From positions 2,652,501 through 2,716,500 of the forward strand of contig NZ_CP121473.1 of the NCBI RefSeq assembly GCF_033954455.1: a stretch of DNA of 64,000 nucleotides, given 5' to 3'. The notes beneath the pieces are model-generated. The model had not been told where the DNA came from, did not search any database, and saw only the letters and a list, made by a program, of their open reading frames with translations. Position numbers and translations under genes: made by a program. Below are positions 8,861 to 20,275 of this stretch, one piece after another; within the stretch, counting starts at the first letter, position 1, and each line of letters begins with the position of its first letter. Origin of the DNA: Thiorhodovibrio litoralis (lineage in GTDB: Bacteria > Pseudomonadota > Gammaproteobacteria > Chromatiales > Chromatiaceae).

Positions 8861-8873
8861 CCCCCCCCCCCCC
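8861..8873. repeat. Poly-C tract, 13 bases
   Basis: Thirteen consecutive C residues lie 6 bases after the dtd stop in the gap between convergent genes. Such homopolymers vary in length by slippage, and this one touches no gene. Confidence 0.95.
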
Positions 8874-8901
8874 AATGGCCGGCGCCCGGCGCCCGTTGCG
8901 G

Positions 8902-9849
8902 TCAGGCGCTTGATGAACCAGACATGAACTGATTACGGCCATGCGTCTTTGCCCGGTAGAGGGCGGCGTCAGCGTTTTTTTTGAGTGCTTCTGCGTCTGC
9001 CTTGGTGTTTGCCTTGGGGCTTGTCTTTGCCTCGGCGGCGCTGTGGGTGGCGCCGCCGATGCTTAAGGTGACATGGGGGGCGACATCCGAGTAGGCGTGT
9101 TCGAGATTGAGTGCGCGCACGGCCGCAAGCAGGCGTTCGGCGATGTCTTGGGCGCCGGCGGCGTCGGTTTCCGGCAGGATGACGGCGAATTCCTCGCCGC
9201 CGTAGCGCGCCACCAGGTCGGCGGGGCGCTGGGGCACCTCGGCCAGGGCTTGGGCGACGCGTCTGAGGCAGTCATCGCCGGCGCCGTGGCCGTAGTTGTC
9301 GTTAAAGGGCTTGAAATGGTCGATATCCAGCATCAGCAGGGACAATGACTGGTGGTCGTTGCGGGTGAGTCGAGCGCATTCCTCGGTGAGTTTCTGGTCG
9401 AAGCGGCGCCGATTGGGGATGCCGGTGAGCGCGTCTTCCCAGGAGATTTGCTCGAGCATGTCGGTTCGCAGCTTGAGGTTGACCTGATTGCGCACCCGGG
9501 CGCGGACAATGGCCGGGTTGAAGGGTTTGGTGATGTAATCGGCGGCGCCCAGGTTCAGGCCGTGCTCCTCGTCCTTGTCGTCGTTCATGCCGGTGACGAA
9601 GATCACCGGAATGCCGCGGGTGGTCTCCTGATCCTTCAGCCGGCGGCAGACTTCATGGCCGTCCATGTCCGGCATGATCACATCGAGCAGAATCAGGTCC
9701 GGCGGCTGCTTGCTCTCGGCCAGTTCCAGGGCTTTGTGACCGCGCGTGGCGGTGAGGATGCGATAGTCCGCTTTCAGCAGCGCGGCCAGCAGTTGGATGT
9801 TGCTGGGTTGATCGTCAACGATCAGAACAGTGGCTTTTTTGTCCGGCAT
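8902..9849 (-). CDS. Response regulator with diguanylate cyclase output (REC-GGDEF)
   Basis: A 315-residue cytoplasmic protein. The REC domain (about 1-125) has the acidic pair DD in LIVDDQPSN, the phospho-acceptor Asp in LLDVIMPDMDG, the Thr/Ser in VIFVTGM and Lys in DYITKPF. The GGDEF domain (about 150-310) carries RYGGEEF, active as a variant, and a preceding RxxD (RPAD) that matches the product-inhibition I-site. Phosphorylation should switch on c-di-GMP synthesis. The gene begins 14 bases after the stop of the giant hybrid kinase, which is the obvious partner through its Hpt domain. Confidence 0.93.
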   Translation of the reverse strand: MPDKKATVLIVDDQPSNIQLLAALLKADYRILTATRGHKALELAESKQPPDLILLDVIMPDMDGHEVCRRLKDQETTRGIPVIFVTGMNDDKDEEHGLNLGAADYITKPFNPAIVRARVRNQVNLKLRTDMLEQISWEDALTGIPNRRRFDQKLTEECARLTRNDHQSLSLLMLDIDHFKPFNDNYGHGAGDDCLRRVAQALAEVPQRPADLVARYGGEEFAVILPETDAAGAQDIAERLLAAVRALNLEHAYSDVAPHVTLSIGGATHSAAEAKTSPKANTKADAEALKKNADAALYRAKTHGRNQFMSGSSSA

Positions 9850-9863
9850 GCGGGGTCTCGCGA

Positions 9864-12800
9864 TCAGTCGGTGTGCTTGAACTGAATACCGGCGCGCGCG
9901 GCCAGTTGGCGCAGCAATTCGGCGGCTTCATCATGCTCGAACTGCTCGATGCGCGCTTGGAGTTCCTGGGCGGCGGCCGGATCGACCTGGCGCGCGAGGT
10001 GATCGAGAATCACGGCCATGGGTGCATCGTCGATGAGTTCTCCCTGGGACAGGGCGCGCAGCACGGTGGCGATGGTCTCGGCCAGCGGTTCGGCCAAGGG
10101 TTCTGTCAGCGGCTCGGCCTCGGGATTGTGCGGCGTCTCCTTGCGCGCGCGCTCGCGGGCAACCGGTTGCGGGAGTTGTTCCAGTTGTTCGCGCACCTTC
10201 GATAGCGCTTGGGCAAAGGCGCGGATGTCCTCATCCCGCGGCCGGCCATGGTCGCGCAGACGGGTTTCCAGGGTCGCGGCACGTTCAGCCAGCGTATTGG
10301 CGCCGACCATGGCGGCGAGGCCTTTCAGCGTGTGGAGCAGGCGTTTGGTGAGCGGATCATCGGGGTTTGCCAGGGCCTCGGGCAGGGCGGAGAGTTCGCC
10401 GTCGAGTTGCGCGCGCAAGCCGTGCAAGGTGCGCAGATACAGGGCCTGGTCGCCCTCGAAGCGCTTGAGTCCGCCGCCCGTGTCGATGGCGGAATCGATG
10501 ACGGAATCGATGGCCGTGAACGCGGTGGGCTGGGCGGTGGAATGGGCCGGGGGCTGGGCTGGCTGCTGGTGCGCGACCGCGCTGGGCGCGGCGACAGGCC
10601 GGTCCGCCGCTTCGACCGGGTTGTCCCCGGCGCGCAGCCACTGGCCAAGGGTGGCAAGCAACGCTTGGCTGTCGATGGGTTTGGCCAGATGGTCATTCAT
10701 TCCGGCGGCGGCGGCGCGGGTGCGATCATCCTCCATCACGGCGGCGGACAGGGCGATGATCGGGATGGTTTTGTCGTGTTCGCGGATGCGCTGGCTGGCC
10801 TCGAAACCGTCCATGACCGGCATTTGCAGATCCATCAGAATCAGATCAATGTCCTCGCCGTGCTGTGCGAACTGATCCACCGCCTCGCGGCCGTTTTCCG
10901 CTAGGATGACGCGCACCCCGGTGCGCTCCAGAATGGCGCGGGCGACTTCCTGATTGAGCGGGTTATCCTCCACCAGCAATACGCTGTGATGGCGGAAGTT
11001 GGGTGCGGCCCGGGCGGGGACCTCGGCGCGCCGATCCGCTCCGCTGCGGGCCTGGTTGATGGCGTTGAAGAGCGCGCGTGGGGTGATCGGCTTGCTGACA
11101 AAGGCGCCATAGAGGCTGGCGTGCGGCTCGAGTTCATCGGCATTGTAGGCGCTGACGATCAGTGCCGGAATCACGCCCTGGCTGAGTTCGCCGCGCTCGC
11201 GCAAGGCTTGCAGGCGCTCCAGGGTCTGGATGCCGTCGAGTTCGCCGGGCATTTTCCAATCCATCAGGATGAGGGCAAAAGGTGTCTTGGCCTGTTCGGC
11301 GCGCTGCACGGCCGCGATGGCCGCCGCGCCGCTGTCGGCCTCTTCCACCACCGCGCCCTGGGACTCCAGCATGTCGCGCAACAGAGTGCGCGCGGCCGCA
11401 TGATCGTCAACCACCAGGACTCGGGCGCCCGCTTCGAGCGCAAGGGAGGCCGGATCAGCGCCCAGATCCGCATCAGCGTCGGCGGCCAGCGGCAGTCGGA
11501 TGTGAAAGAAAAAGGTGCTGCCCTCACCGGCGCTGGATTCCACCCGCAGCTCGCCGTCCATGCGCTCGACCAGGCGCTGGCTGATGACCAGCCCCAGCCC
11601 GGTGCCGCCGTATTTACGCGTGGTGGAGGTGTCGGCCTGGGAGAAGGCATGGAACAGCCGCTTGAGCTGCGCGGGCGCGATGCCAATGCCGGTGTCGGAC
11701 ACCGCGAATTCCAGTGCCATGTCGGCGTCGGTGACCTCCTGCTCGCGAATGGCCAGACACACCTGGCCCTGTTCGGTGAACTTGATGGCGTTACCGAGCA
11801 GATTGGTCAGCACCTGGGCCAAGCGCAGTGCGTCACCAACCAAGGTGCATGGATGGTCAATGGCTAACTCGAAAATCAGCTCGATCCCGCACGCATCGGC
11901 GGCAGCGGCAAAGAGCGTGCGCAGTTGATCCAGTAGATCCTCCAGACGGAAGGGCTGCGGGTCCAGCTCCAGTTTGCCGGCTTCGATTTTGGAGTAGTCC
12001 AGAATGTCGTTGATGATGCCAAGCAGCATGCGCGAGGAGTCGCGAATCTTGCCCAGGTAGTCGCGCTGTTTCGGGTCGAGCGGGGTGTGCAGCAGCAGGT
12101 CGCTCAGCCCAATGACAGCGTTCATCGGGGTGCGGATTTCATGGCTCATATTGGCCAGAAACTGGCTTTTGGCGTGGTTGGCGCGTTCCGCGGTTTCCTG
12201 CGCCTGCTTGATTCCGGTAAGATCATTGTACACGGCAACGACTTCGCCGGAAGAGAGCTTAAAGACGGTGTTTTCGCGCCAGACTTTCAAGTCTTCGTGC
12301 TGGTAGACCGAGATCGGCACATGCTCGCTGTCGCCGGTGCGCGCCACTCGGCGCAGCAACGCGAGCAAGCCCATGGCCTCGGCGCCCGGGAAACACTCGC
12401 TCAAGCGGCGCCCAATCACAGCCTCGCGGCGGGTCTGATCCATGCGTTCGGCGGCGCTGTTGTATTGGGTAAAAACAAAATCCTCGCCGTCATCGACCGG
12501 TTGATACACCGCCACGCCGCTGCCGGTCTGCTCGAAAATACCCTGGAAACGCTCTTTCTCCGCTTCCAGCGCCCGCTTGGCCAGGACGGAATCGGTCACA
12601 TCGAGATCACTGCCGCGGTAGCTCAGCAAGTCGCCCTGATCATTGACAACGGGAAAGGCATGGGTAGACATCCACAGCACGCGTCCGTCTTGATGGATCA
12701 CCGGGTTGAGCAGCCCGGTAAAGGTCTCATGGCGCGCGAAGGCGGCAAAGACCGCTGCCTTAAACGCCGCGCGCTCCGCCTCGGGGTGCAGGTCGTAGAA

Positions 12801-14957
12801 ATGGTGGCGATGGATGAGTTCCTCTGGCGCATAGCCCCAGACGAGCCTGGCCACCTCGCTGACATAGGTATAGCAACCCTGGGCGTCGACTTCCCAGGTC
12901 ACGGTGCGGCTGTGGGCGGCGAGCTGCTTCAGGCGCTGCTCGCGTTCCTTGATGCCTTGCTCGGCCTGCTTGAGCGCCGAAATGTCCTGGACAATCGACC
13001 AGATGACCTCGCGGCCCTCGGCATCGGTGGTTTTGAAGCCGTTGAGCAACACCGGGTAGCGGTGTCCGTCCTTGTGGATGTATTCCTTCTCATAGGGGCC
13101 GTAGGCGCCGGTGGCGCGCAGGGATTCAAGCGCGCGTTCCTCATCGGCTTTGTACGCGGACGGGGTTACATCCCAATAGGCGAGCCGACGAAATTCCTCG
13201 GGGCTGTAGCCGGCCGGCTCATGCACGGCGCGGTTGAACTCAAGCCACTGTCCGGTATGGAAGTCGTTCATGGCGATGCCGACCGGGGACAGCTCAAACA
13301 GGGTGCGGAACTTGGCTTCCTCGACCGCCAGGCGGCGCGTTGCGCGCACCCGTTCGCTGATGTCTTCGTTGACTCCGACCACCCGCACCGCCTGGCCCTG
13401 GTCATCGCGCATCGCCCGCGCCAGTCCGCGCAAATGGCGGATGGCGCCATCACTCGGGCGGCGGATCTGAAACTGCACCTCGAAGGGTTCGTCTTTCTCA
13501 ATGAGCGCGCGGAAGGCGCCTTCGACCACGCTCAGACTCTCGGGCAAGACGGTCGCGGCCCAGTCGGCGAATCGCTCGCCGAAATGCTCGGGATCAATGC
13601 CATAGAGGCTGAACATGCGCGCGTCCCACAACAGCCGGTCATGGGCGATGTCATAGTCCCAGATGCCGATTTGCGCGGCCTCGGTCGCCAGCTTGAGGCG
13701 CTCTTCGCTATCGCGCAGGCGCTGTTTGGCTTGCTTGCGGGCGCTGATGTCGCGAAACACGGCGAGCAGGCATTGTTGATCGTCCAGGTCCAACAGGCTC
13801 GCGGTGACACTGACATCAATCAACTGGCCATCCTTGCGCCGATGCTGGGTGCGGAACTCATCGAAGCCCTGATCCAGAATCTTTTGAATGTGGCGCGCGG
13901 TTTCCTCGGGCGTTTCCCGCGCCTCGTAGTCGCTGATGCGCAGGCGGGCGAATTCCTCGGCGCTGTAGCCCAACTGTTGATAGGCCTTGGCATTGAATTC
14001 AAGCGTGGTGCCATCGGCCAGATCAATCAGCAGGGTGGCATCCGGGTAGTGATCGAACAGCGCACGAAAGCGCCGCTCCTCACGCTTGAGCGTCTGATGC
14101 TGAGTGCTGAGTTCCCGGTTGAGCTGATCGAGTTCTGCTTGATGCTCCTTGAGCAGATTGAACCAGTGGTTGTAGTAGAGGCTGACCAGATCGCGCTGGC
14201 CGACCAGGCCGGTGAAGCGCTGCTCGGCATCCACAACAACCACCCGCTTGATGTGCTGCGCACGGCAGACGCGCAGCGCCTCGGAGATGGTGGTGTCGCG
14301 GCTCAGGGTCTTGACCGGTGCGGTCATGCAGGCCCCGATGGGCTGGTCGAGATCAGCGCTGGAGCTGATCAAGGCCACCAGGTCGCGCTGGGTGAGAATG
14401 CCCACGGGCTGCTCATCGCGCAAGACAATGCAGGCGGTGAACTGGCCGAGATGCATGCGTTGCATCACCTCACGCACACGCGGGCCTTCATCGACGGTGA
14501 GCGGTTGCAGGCCCTGAATCAACTCGCCCAGGCTCTGGGTCTCGGCCAGCATGCTGGGGTCGAGGCTGGCGGCGAGATCGCTGTAGCTGACAATGCCCAG
14601 GAGCGTGCCCGCCGCATCGACCAGACAGATGTGCTCGGCCGGGGTGCGAATGGCATTGAGCCCCTCCAGCACTGTTTCGTCGGGCGCGCGCAGGGCCGGC
14701 TCGGGCAGATCCAGCTCCGCGAGTGTCTTCGACAGCGCCACCCCCTGAGTCTGAAATGCCAACAGGCGGCTGGACAGCAGCAAGCGATAGCCGGGTTCGA
14801 GCCGGACCACCACGCTGCGAATGTTGTGTTTGCGCATGGTCCGGGCCGCCTCGGCGAGGCTGGCGCTGGCCGGCAGGGTGATAACCCTGGTGGTGGCGAT
14901 AGTGCGCAGTTTGGGGAAATGCATGGTCGGCTCGGCGCAACGGCGAAGACAATGCAT
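9864..14957 (-). CDS. Giant hybrid histidine kinase: CBS, multiple PAS, HisKA-HATPase, two REC, Hpt
   Basis: A 1697-residue cytoplasmic protein without clear membrane segments. In order: four CBS motifs (about 15-265, two pairs, adenine-nucleotide sensors), a short coiled coil, five PAS/PAC units (about 297-905), HisKA with the phospho-His in [19 protein letters not shown] (about 935), HATPase with [10 protein letters not shown] and [14 protein letters not shown]1 (LILMDWKMP), REC2 ([13 protein letters not shown]) and an Hpt domain with HTLKG (about 1545), then a roughly 70-residue tail. An ATG at 14924 (11 codons in) is an alternative start. The adjacent REC-GGDEF gene is the likely final phospho-acceptor, so nucleotide energy status and PAS ligands would feed into c-di-GMP. 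That wiring is inference from gene order. Confidence 0.9.
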   Translation of the reverse strand: MHCLRRCAEPTMHFPKLRTIATTRVITLPASASLAEAARTMRKHNIRSVVVRLEPGYRLLLSSRLLAFQTQGVALSKTLAELDLPEPALRAPDETVLEGLNAIRTPAEHICLVDAAGTLLGIVSYSDLAASLDPSMLAETQSLGELIQGLQPLTVDEGPRVREVMQRMHLGQFTACIVLRDEQPVGILTQRDLVALISSSADLDQPIGACMTAPVKTLSRDTTISEALRVCRAQHIKRVVVVDAEQRFTGLVGQRDLVSLYYNHWFNLLKEHQAELDQLNRELSTQHQTLKREERRFRALFDHYPDATLLIDLADGTTLEFNAKAYQQLGYSAEEFARLRISDYEARETPEETARHIQKILDQGFDEFRTQHRRKDGQLIDVSVTASLLDLDDQQCLLAVFRDISARKQAKQRLRDSEERLKLATEAAQIGIWDYDIAHDRLLWDARMFSLYGIDPEHFGERFADWAATVLPESLSVVEGAFRALIEKDEPFEVQFQIRRPSDGAIRHLRGLARAMRDDQGQAVRVVGVNEDISERVRATRRLAVEEAKFRTLFELSPVGIAMNDFHTGQWLEFNRAVHEPAGYSPEEFRRLAYWDVTPSAYKADEERALESLRATGAYGPYEKEYIHKDGHRYPVLLNGFKTTDAEGREVIWSIVQDISALKQAEQGIKEREQRLKQLAAHSRTVTWEVDAQGCYTYVSEVARLVWGYAPEELIHRHHFYDLHPEAERAAFKAAVFAAFARHETFTGLLNPVIHQDGRVLWMSTHAFPVVNDQGDLLSYRGSDLDVTDSVLAKRALEAEKERFQGIFEQTGSGVAVYQPVDDGEDFVFTQYNSAAERMDQTRREAVIGRRLSECFPGAEAMGLLALLRRVARTGDSEHVPISVYQHEDLKVWRENTVFKLSSGEVVAVYNDLTGIKQAQETAERANHAKSQFLANMSHEIRTPMNAVIGLSDLLLHTPLDPKQRDYLGKIRDSSRMLLGIINDILDYSKIEAGKLELDPQPFRLEDLLDQLRTLFAAAADACGIELIFELAIDHPCTLVGDALRLAQVLTNLLGNAIKFTEQGQVCLAIREQEVTDADMALEFAVSDTGIGIAPAQLKRLFHAFSQADTSTTRKYGGTGLGLVISQRLVERMDGELRVESSAGEGSTFFFHIRLPLAADADADLGADPASLALEAGARVLVVDDHAAARTLLRDMLESQGAVVEEADSGAAAIAAVQRAEQAKTPFALILMDWKMPGELDGIQTLERLQALRERGELSQGVIPALIVSAYNADELEPHASLYGAFVSKPITPRALFNAINQARSGADRRAEVPARAAPNFRHHSVLLVEDNPLNQEVARAILERTGVRVILAENGREAVDQFAQHGEDIDLILMDLQMPVMDGFEASQRIREHDKTIPIIALSAAVMEDDRTRAAAAGMNDHLAKPIDSQALLATLGQWLRAGDNPVEAADRPVAAPSAVAHQQPAQPPAHSTAQPTAFTAIDSVIDSAIDTGGGLKRFEGDQALYLRTLHGLRAQLDGELSALPEALANPDDPLTKRLLHTLKGLAAMVGANTLAERAATLETRLRDHGRPRDEDIRAFAQALSKVREQLEQLPQPVARERARKETPHNPEAEPLTEPLAEPLAETIATVLRALSQGELIDDAPMAVILDHLARQVDPAAAQELQARIEQFEHDEAAELLRQLAARAGIQFKHTD

Positions 14958-15104
14958 TATAGACGGACATGGACTTGCTGTGGTATTAGACGGGCACTCT
15001 CAGCCAGGGGTGCCGGCCAGGGTGCGCGCGGTCATTTGAATCCGCCGCGCGGCGCGCTAAACTGCCAACCTTTCCCGTTCAGAAACCCATTGAGAGGTTC
15101 CCCC

Positions 15105-16322
15105 GTGGTCGCGCCGCAGCCCAACTTTAGCCGCATCGAGCGGCTTCCGCCCTATGTTTTCAACATTGTCAATGAGTTGAAGGCAGCGGCGCGAGCGCGC
15201 GGCGAGGATATCATCGACTTCGGCATGGGCAATCCAGATCAGCCGACGCCCGAGCATATCGTCGACAAGCTGGTTGAGGTTGCCCAGCGCCGCGATACCC
15301 ATCGCTATTCGGTCTCGCGCGGCATCCCGCGCCTGCGCCGCGCCATCTGCCGCTGGTATCAGGACCGCTACGCTGTCACGCTCGACCCCGAGACTCAGTC
15401 CATTGTCACCATCGGCAGCAAGGAGGGGCTCGCGCACCTGGCCATGGCCACCATGGCCGCGGGCGATACCGTGCTGGTGCCCAATCCGGCGTATCCGATT
15501 CATCCCTACGGCTTCATCATCGCTGGTGCCGATGTGCGCCACGTCAAGCTGACGCCCGAGGTGGACTTTTTTGAGGAGCTGCAGCGCGCCATACTGGATT
15601 CCTGGCCGCGCCCGAAGATGCTGGTGCTAAATTTCCCCGGCAATCCGACAACGCAGTGCGTGGAGCTGGACTTTTTCGAGAAGGTCATCGACATTGCTCG
15701 CGAGCACGGCATCTGGGTGGTACATGATCTGGCTTATGCCGACATCGTCTTCGACGGCTACAAGGCGCCTTCCATCCTGCAGGTACCGGGTGCGCTCGAC
15801 TATGCCGTAGAGTTTTTCTCCATGTCAAAAAGCTACAACATGCCGGGCTGGCGCATCGGTTTCATGTGCGGTAATCCGACCATGGTCGCGGCGCTTGCGC
15901 GCATGAAGTCTTACCTGGACTATGGCACCTTCACGCCCATTCAAGTCGCGGCCATTCATGCGCTCGAGTCCTCGCAGGACTGCGTCGCTGAAATTCGCGA
16001 CCAGTACCAAAGCCGCCGCGATGTGCTCTGCGAGAGCCTGCAGGCTGCCGGCTGGCCGGTCGAGAAGCCGCGCGCGACCATGTTCGTTTGGGCGCGCATC
16101 CCTGAGGCCTATCGCGCTATGGGCTCGCTGGAATTCGCCAAAAAGCTGCTTAAGGATGCCAAAGTGGCAGTCTCGCCCGGCATTGGCTTTGGCGACTATG
16201 GCGACGATCATGTGCGCTTCGCGCTGATCGAGAACGAGCACCGCACCCGTCAGGCGGTGAAGGGCATCAAGCAGATGCTGCGCGACGACGCGCGCACCGG
16301 CTTTACCGCGACAGCCGGCTGA
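15105..16322 (+). CDS. alaC: Alanine transaminase (AlaC-type class I aminotransferase)
   Basis: A 405-residue PLP enzyme closely matching the AlaC/LL-DAP-like aminotransferase group that interconverts glutamate/pyruvate and alanine/2-oxoglutarate. Landmarks are the N-terminal [31 protein letters not shown], the PLP-phosphate region [24 protein letters not shown], and the Schiff-base Lys in [15 protein letters not shown]. The start is GTG at 15105 after GAGAGG; a much longer open frame runs in from upstream but lies antisense to the hybrid kinase and is not real. hom follows after 63 bases, as often seen for this aminotransferase. Confidence 0.93.
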   Translation: MVAPQPNFSRIERLPPYVFNIVNELKAAARARGEDIIDFGMGNPDQPTPEHIVDKLVEVAQRRDTHRYSVSRGIPRLRRAICRWYQDRYAVTLDPETQSIVTIGSKEGLAHLAMATMAAGDTVLVPNPAYPIHPYGFIIAGADVRHVKLTPEVDFFEELQRAILDSWPRPKMLVLNFPGNPTTQCVELDFFEKVIDIAREHGIWVVHDLAYADIVFDGYKAPSILQVPGALDYAVEFFSMSKSYNMPGWRIGFMCGNPTMVAALARMKSYLDYGTFTPIQVAAIHALESSQDCVAEIRDQYQSRRDVLCESLQAAGWPVEKPRATMFVWARIPEAYRAMGSLEFAKKLLKDAKVAVSPGIGFGDYGDDHVRFALIENEHRTRQAVKGIKQMLRDDARTGFTATAG

Positions 16323-16385
16323 GTGCGCGGCGCTATCACACCATCTCATCTGGGCGCGATCACTATTTCATCTGGAGGACGCAAC

Positions 16386-17702
16386 ATGGAGCCCGTCAAC
16401 ATCGGACTCTTGGGCCTGGGCACGGTCGGCGGCGGCACCGTCTCCGTGCTGACCGGCAATGCCGAGGAAATTGCCCGCCGCGCGGGGCGCGAGATCCGCA
16501 TCGCCCATGCGGCGGCGCGCGACTATGACCCGAGCCGCTTCTCGGGGCTGGAAAAGATCGGCAAGATTTCCGACGACGCCTTCGCCGTGGTTGATGACCC
16601 GGAAATCGACATCGTCATTGAGCTGATCGGCGGCTACTCGCCGGCGCGCGAGCTGGTGCTTAAGGCAATTGAGAACGGCAAGCACGTGGTCACCGCCAAC
16701 AAGGCGCTGATCGCATTGCATGGCAATGAAATCTTCGCTGCTGCCCAGGCCAAGGGCGTGACCGTGGCCTTCGAGGCCGCAGTGGCCGGCGGAATACCCA
16801 TCATCAAGGCGCTGCGCGAGGGTCTGGCGGCAAATCATGTCGAGTGGATCGCCGGCATCATCAACGGTACCGGCAATTTCATCCTGACTGAAATGCGCGA
16901 CAAAGGCCGGGCCTTTGCCGATGCGCTGGCCGAGGCGCAAACGCTCGGTTATGCCGAGGCCGACCCGACCTTCGACGTCGAGGGCATTGACGCCGCGCAC
17001 AAGCTCACCATTCTCGGCTCCCTCGCATTTGGCATCCCGCTGCAGTTTGACAAGACCTTTACCGAGGGCATTTCGCATATCGAGCCCCAGGATGTCGCCT
17101 ATTCCGCTGAGCTTGGCTACCGCATCAAGCATCTTGGTATCGCGCGGCGCACCCCGGACGGCATCGAGTTGCGCGTGCATCCGACGCTCATCCCGCACCG
17201 CCGGCTCATCGCCAATGTTGATGGCGTGATGAACGCAGTGCTGGTCAAGTGCGATGCCGTCGGCCCCACGCTCTACTATGGCGCCGGCGCCGGCGCGCTG
17301 CCGACTGCCTCCGCCGTGGTGGCCGACGTGGTCGACATCACCCGCGCCCTGACCACCGACCCGACCAATCGGGTGCCGCATCTCGCCTTCCAGCCCGACG
17401 AGCTGAGCGATACCCCGGTGCTGCCGATTGAAGCCGTCGAGACGGCCTATTATCTGCGCCTGCTCGCGCTCGACCGCTCCGGCGTCATGGCCGCCATCGC
17501 CGGCATTCTGGGCGAGGAGGGCATCAGCATCGAGGCCATCCAGCAGAAAGAACCCGAGGAAGGCGAGACCCATGTGCCAATCATCATGCTCACCCATCGC
17601 GTCAAGGAAGGCGACATGAACCGCGCCATCACCCGTATAGAGGCGCTGGAGGCCGTGCATGGCAAGGTGGTGCGCATCCGGCTCGAGTCGCTCGAAGGCT
17701 GA
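16386..17702 (+). CDS. hom: Homoserine dehydrogenase
   Basis: A 438-residue monofunctional homoserine dehydrogenase, which reduces aspartate semialdehyde to homoserine on the path to threonine, methionine and isoleucine. The NAD(P)-binding GLLGLGTVGGG is at residues 7-17, the substrate block AAVAGGIPIIKALREGL and INGTGNFILTEM are in the middle, and a C-terminal ACT domain (about 355-435, LLALDRSGVMAAIAGILGEEGISIEAI) gives feedback control. The ATG at 16386 has GGAGG upstream. It sits in a run alaC-hom-ibaG. Confidence 0.96.
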   Translation: MEPVNIGLLGLGTVGGGTVSVLTGNAEEIARRAGREIRIAHAAARDYDPSRFSGLEKIGKISDDAFAVVDDPEIDIVIELIGGYSPARELVLKAIENGKHVVTANKALIALHGNEIFAAAQAKGVTVAFEAAVAGGIPIIKALREGLAANHVEWIAGIINGTGNFILTEMRDKGRAFADALAEAQTLGYAEADPTFDVEGIDAAHKLTILGSLAFGIPLQFDKTFTEGISHIEPQDVAYSAELGYRIKHLGIARRTPDGIELRVHPTLIPHRRLIANVDGVMNAVLVKCDAVGPTLYYGAGAGALPTASAVVADVVDITRALTTDPTNRVPHLAFQPDELSDTPVLPIEAVETAYYLRLLALDRSGVMAAIAGILGEEGISIEAIQQKEPEEGETHVPIIMLTHRVKEGDMNRAITRIEALEAVHGKVVRIRLESLEG

Positions 17703-17798
17703 TTGACCAAGGACCGCGCCCAGAGGGTCCGGGGTTGGACTGGCAGCTTTCCGGCCTTACCTCTGCCGCAGCCCAGAACCGACCGACAAGGAGCGAAG

Positions 17799-18044
17799 AT
17801 GGAAACAGAAGCAATGGAGCAGTTGATCCGCGATGGATTACCTGGCGCCGAGGTGCAGGTGAGCGGCGACGGCAGTCATTTCGACGCCATTGTCGTCAGC
17901 GAGTCCTTCGAGGGACTGACGCCGCTAAAAAAACAACGTCTGGTCATGGACACAGTGCGCGAGCAGATCGCGAGCGGGGAGCTGCATGCGTTGTCCATCA
18001 AAACCCTGACTCCAGCTCAATCGGCGGACGAGCACCGGTTGTAA
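17799..18044 (+). CDS. ibaG: BolA-family protein, IbaG type
   Basis: An 81-residue BolA-like protein. The class II KH-like fold is indicated by the motif GDGSHFDAIVVSESFEGLTPLKKQRLVMDTV, with the conserved His that helps bind a [2Fe-2S] cluster with a monothiol glutaredoxin. The ATG at 17799 follows AAGGAG at about 17788-17793; a longer open frame begins directly after hom but lacks homology. Neighbours give no specific pathway. The gap to the convergent nadE (18045-18169) shows no clear terminator. Confidence 0.92.
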   Translation: METEAMEQLIRDGLPGAEVQVSGDGSHFDAIVVSESFEGLTPLKKQRLVMDTVREQIASGELHALSIKTLTPAQSADEHRL

Positions 18045-18169
18045 GTGTCCAGTGCCGCTCGGTTGATCACCCGCCGGAGCATGCCTCCAGTACCGCTGCT
18101 CAAGAGCGACTGGCCAGGGCGTTGCTGCACCGACCCGGCTGACTCAATTCGCACCTTACTCCCGGTTTG

Positions 18170-20254
18170 CTAGTGGGGCATTGGCGCATCGGGCACATTA
18201 CGGCGCAATTCCTCCAACCACACATCCGGCACCGCATCGCTCGGTGCGCGCCAGTCGCCGCGCGGTGACAGGGAGCCACCCGAGCCGACCTTGGGCCCAT
18301 TGGGCATGCAGCTGCGCTTGAATTGACTGCTGCCGAAAAAGCGCCGTAAGAACACTTCCAGCCACTGGCGGATGGTGGGTAGATCGTACTCGCGCCGGTC
18401 CGCTGCTCCCATGCCATCAGGCCAGGGCCCGCGCGTGCAATCATGCCAGGCATGCCAGGCAAGGAAGGCTACCTTGCTCGGGCGCATGCCGAAATGGCTG
18501 ATGTAATAGAGGTTGAAGTCCTGTAGCTCGTAAGGACCGATGATGTCCTGGGTGCTTTGGATATGACCCTCGGCATCGGGCGGAACCAGCTCGGGGGATA
18601 TTTCTGTCGCCAAAATGCTTCGCAGTACCGCATTGGTGGCGTCATCGAACTGGTGGCTGTCGATCAGCCAGCGGATCAGATATTGAATCAGCGTCTTGCT
18701 GACTGAGGCATTCACGTTGTAGTGCGACATCTGGTCGCCCACGCCGTAGGTGGACCAGCCCAGGGCGATCTCGGATAGATCCCCGGTGCCCAGCACCAAC
18801 GCTTGGTGATGGTTGGCAAGCCGGAACAGATGCGAAGTGCGCTCCCCGGCCTGCACGTTCTCGAAGGCGACATCATGCACCGGCTGGCCGTCGGCGAACG
18901 GATGGCCAAGGTCCTTGAGCATTTGCAGGCAGGATGGGCGGATGTCGATTTCTTGTGCGCTCACGCCGAGCGCCCGCATCAGTGCCCAGGCGTTGGCGCG
19001 GGTCTGCTCGCTGGTGGCAAAGCCGGGCAGGGTGTAGGCCAGCACATTGGCGCGCGGCAGCCCGAGCCGATCCATGGTGCGCGCGGCCACCAGCAGCGCC
19101 TGGGTGGAGTCCAGCCCGCCGGAGATGCCAATGACCAGCCGCTCGATGCCGGTTGCCAAGAGCCGCTTGGCCAGCGCCTGCACCTGAATGTTGTAGGCCT
19201 CGAAGCAGCCCTGGTCGCGGGTTTGGCTGTCCGCCGGCACGAAGGGGAAGCGCTCCAGCCGCCGCTTGAGGCTAAGATCGCCGGCGGGTAGCTGAGGCGT
19301 GAAACTGATCCGCCGCATCCCACGCAGGCGCTCGCGCTCACTCGCCGCCGTATCGCCGAAGCTGGTGCGTCGGCGACGCTCGCCGACCAGCAGGTCGAGG
19401 TCGATGTCGGAAAAGATCATTTGCTCGCCAGGCGCGAAACGCTTGGACTCTGCCAGCAGCTGGCCATTTTCGTAAATCACCGCATGGCCGTCCCAGGCCA
19501 AATCCGTGCTCGACTCGCCCGGGCCGGCGGCGGAATACAGATAGGCCGCGATGCACTTGCCGGACTGGGCCGCGCACAGGGCATGCCGTTCAGTCGCCTT
19601 GCCGATGGTGATGTTGCTGGCCGAGAGATTCAGCAGCAGGGTGGCGCCAGCCAGCGCGGCATAGGTGCTCGGCGGTAAGGGCGTCCACAGGTCCTCGCAC
19701 AGCTCCAGATGCAGCACGCAGCCGGGCAGCTCTTGTGCCTCGAATAACAGGTCATTGCCGAAGGGGACGGTCTCGCCCAGCAGGGAGATGTCCCGGCTTA
19801 GCGCCTCGCCGGCGGGGCTGAATTGTCGTTTCTCGTAGAATTCCCGATAATTTGGCAAGTAGCTCTTGGGTGCCGCGCCAAGCAGCCGCCCCTGATGCAC
19901 CAGCACGGCGGTGTTGAACAGGCGCCCATCCACCGCCAGCGGCAGGCCGACCGCCAGCAGTGTCGGCAGTTCCCGGCTTGCCCCGCGCACGGCATCGAGC
20001 GCCGCCAGGCTGGCATCGAGCAACGCCTGCTGCTGGAACAGATCCTCATTGCTGTAAGCCGAGAGCCCAAGCTCAGGGAAGAGGGCCAGTAGCGCGCCCT
20101 CGGCCGCGGCTTGGCGTGCCAGCCGGATGCTCGCCTCGGCATTGGCCCGGGGATTGGCTACGACTACCTCGGGCACGCAGACTGCGACGCGCACCATGCC
20201 CTGGCGGTAGAGGTTAAAGAAGTCCCCGGCGTGGGGCGTCCGTGCATCCGTCAT
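18170..20254 (-). CDS. nadE: Glutamine-dependent NAD(+) synthetase
   Basis: A 694-residue two-domain enzyme that amidates nicotinate adenine dinucleotide to NAD using ammonia from glutamine. The N-terminal nitrilase-type glutaminase has the triad Glu61 (FPELGLSAY), Lys130 ([12 protein letters not shown]) and Cys186 (LELCEDLW). The synthetase domain has the ATP pyrophosphatase loop SGGLDST near residue 370 and the downstream [19 protein letters not shown] block. The length fits the long glutamine-dependent class. The ATG at 20254 is used; an internal Met at residue 20 is an alternative. The kinase gene on the same strand ends 21 bases before it. Confidence 0.95.
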   Translation of the reverse strand: MTDARTPHAGDFFNLYRQGMVRVAVCVPEVVVANPRANAEASIRLARQAAAEGALLALFPELGLSAYSNEDLFQQQALLDASLAALDAVRGASRELPTLLAVGLPLAVDGRLFNTAVLVHQGRLLGAAPKSYLPNYREFYEKRQFSPAGEALSRDISLLGETVPFGNDLLFEAQELPGCVLHLELCEDLWTPLPPSTYAALAGATLLLNLSASNITIGKATERHALCAAQSGKCIAAYLYSAAGPGESSTDLAWDGHAVIYENGQLLAESKRFAPGEQMIFSDIDLDLLVGERRRRTSFGDTAASERERLRGMRRISFTPQLPAGDLSLKRRLERFPFVPADSQTRDQGCFEAYNIQVQALAKRLLATGIERLVIGISGGLDSTQALLVAARTMDRLGLPRANVLAYTLPGFATSEQTRANAWALMRALGVSAQEIDIRPSCLQMLKDLGHPFADGQPVHDVAFENVQAGERTSHLFRLANHHQALVLGTGDLSEIALGWSTYGVGDQMSHYNVNASVSKTLIQYLIRWLIDSHQFDDATNAVLRSILATEISPELVPPDAEGHIQSTQDIIGPYELQDFNLYYISHFGMRPSKVAFLAWHAWHDCTRGPWPDGMGAADRREYDLPTIRQWLEVFLRRFFGSSQFKRSCMPNGPKVGSGGSLSPRGDWRAPSDAVPDVWLEELRRNVPDAPMPH

Positions 20255-20275
20255 GTCTCTGGCTTCTTCCCTGCG

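Noticed and set aside
12087-16322. A 1411-codon open frame on the plus strand
   Set aside because: Most of it lies antisense to the hybrid kinase, whose domains are unmistakable; only the end from 15105 is real (alaC).
16368-17660. A 430-codon minus-strand frame
   Set aside because: It is the antisense of hom; no domain and His/Asp/Gly-rich composition.
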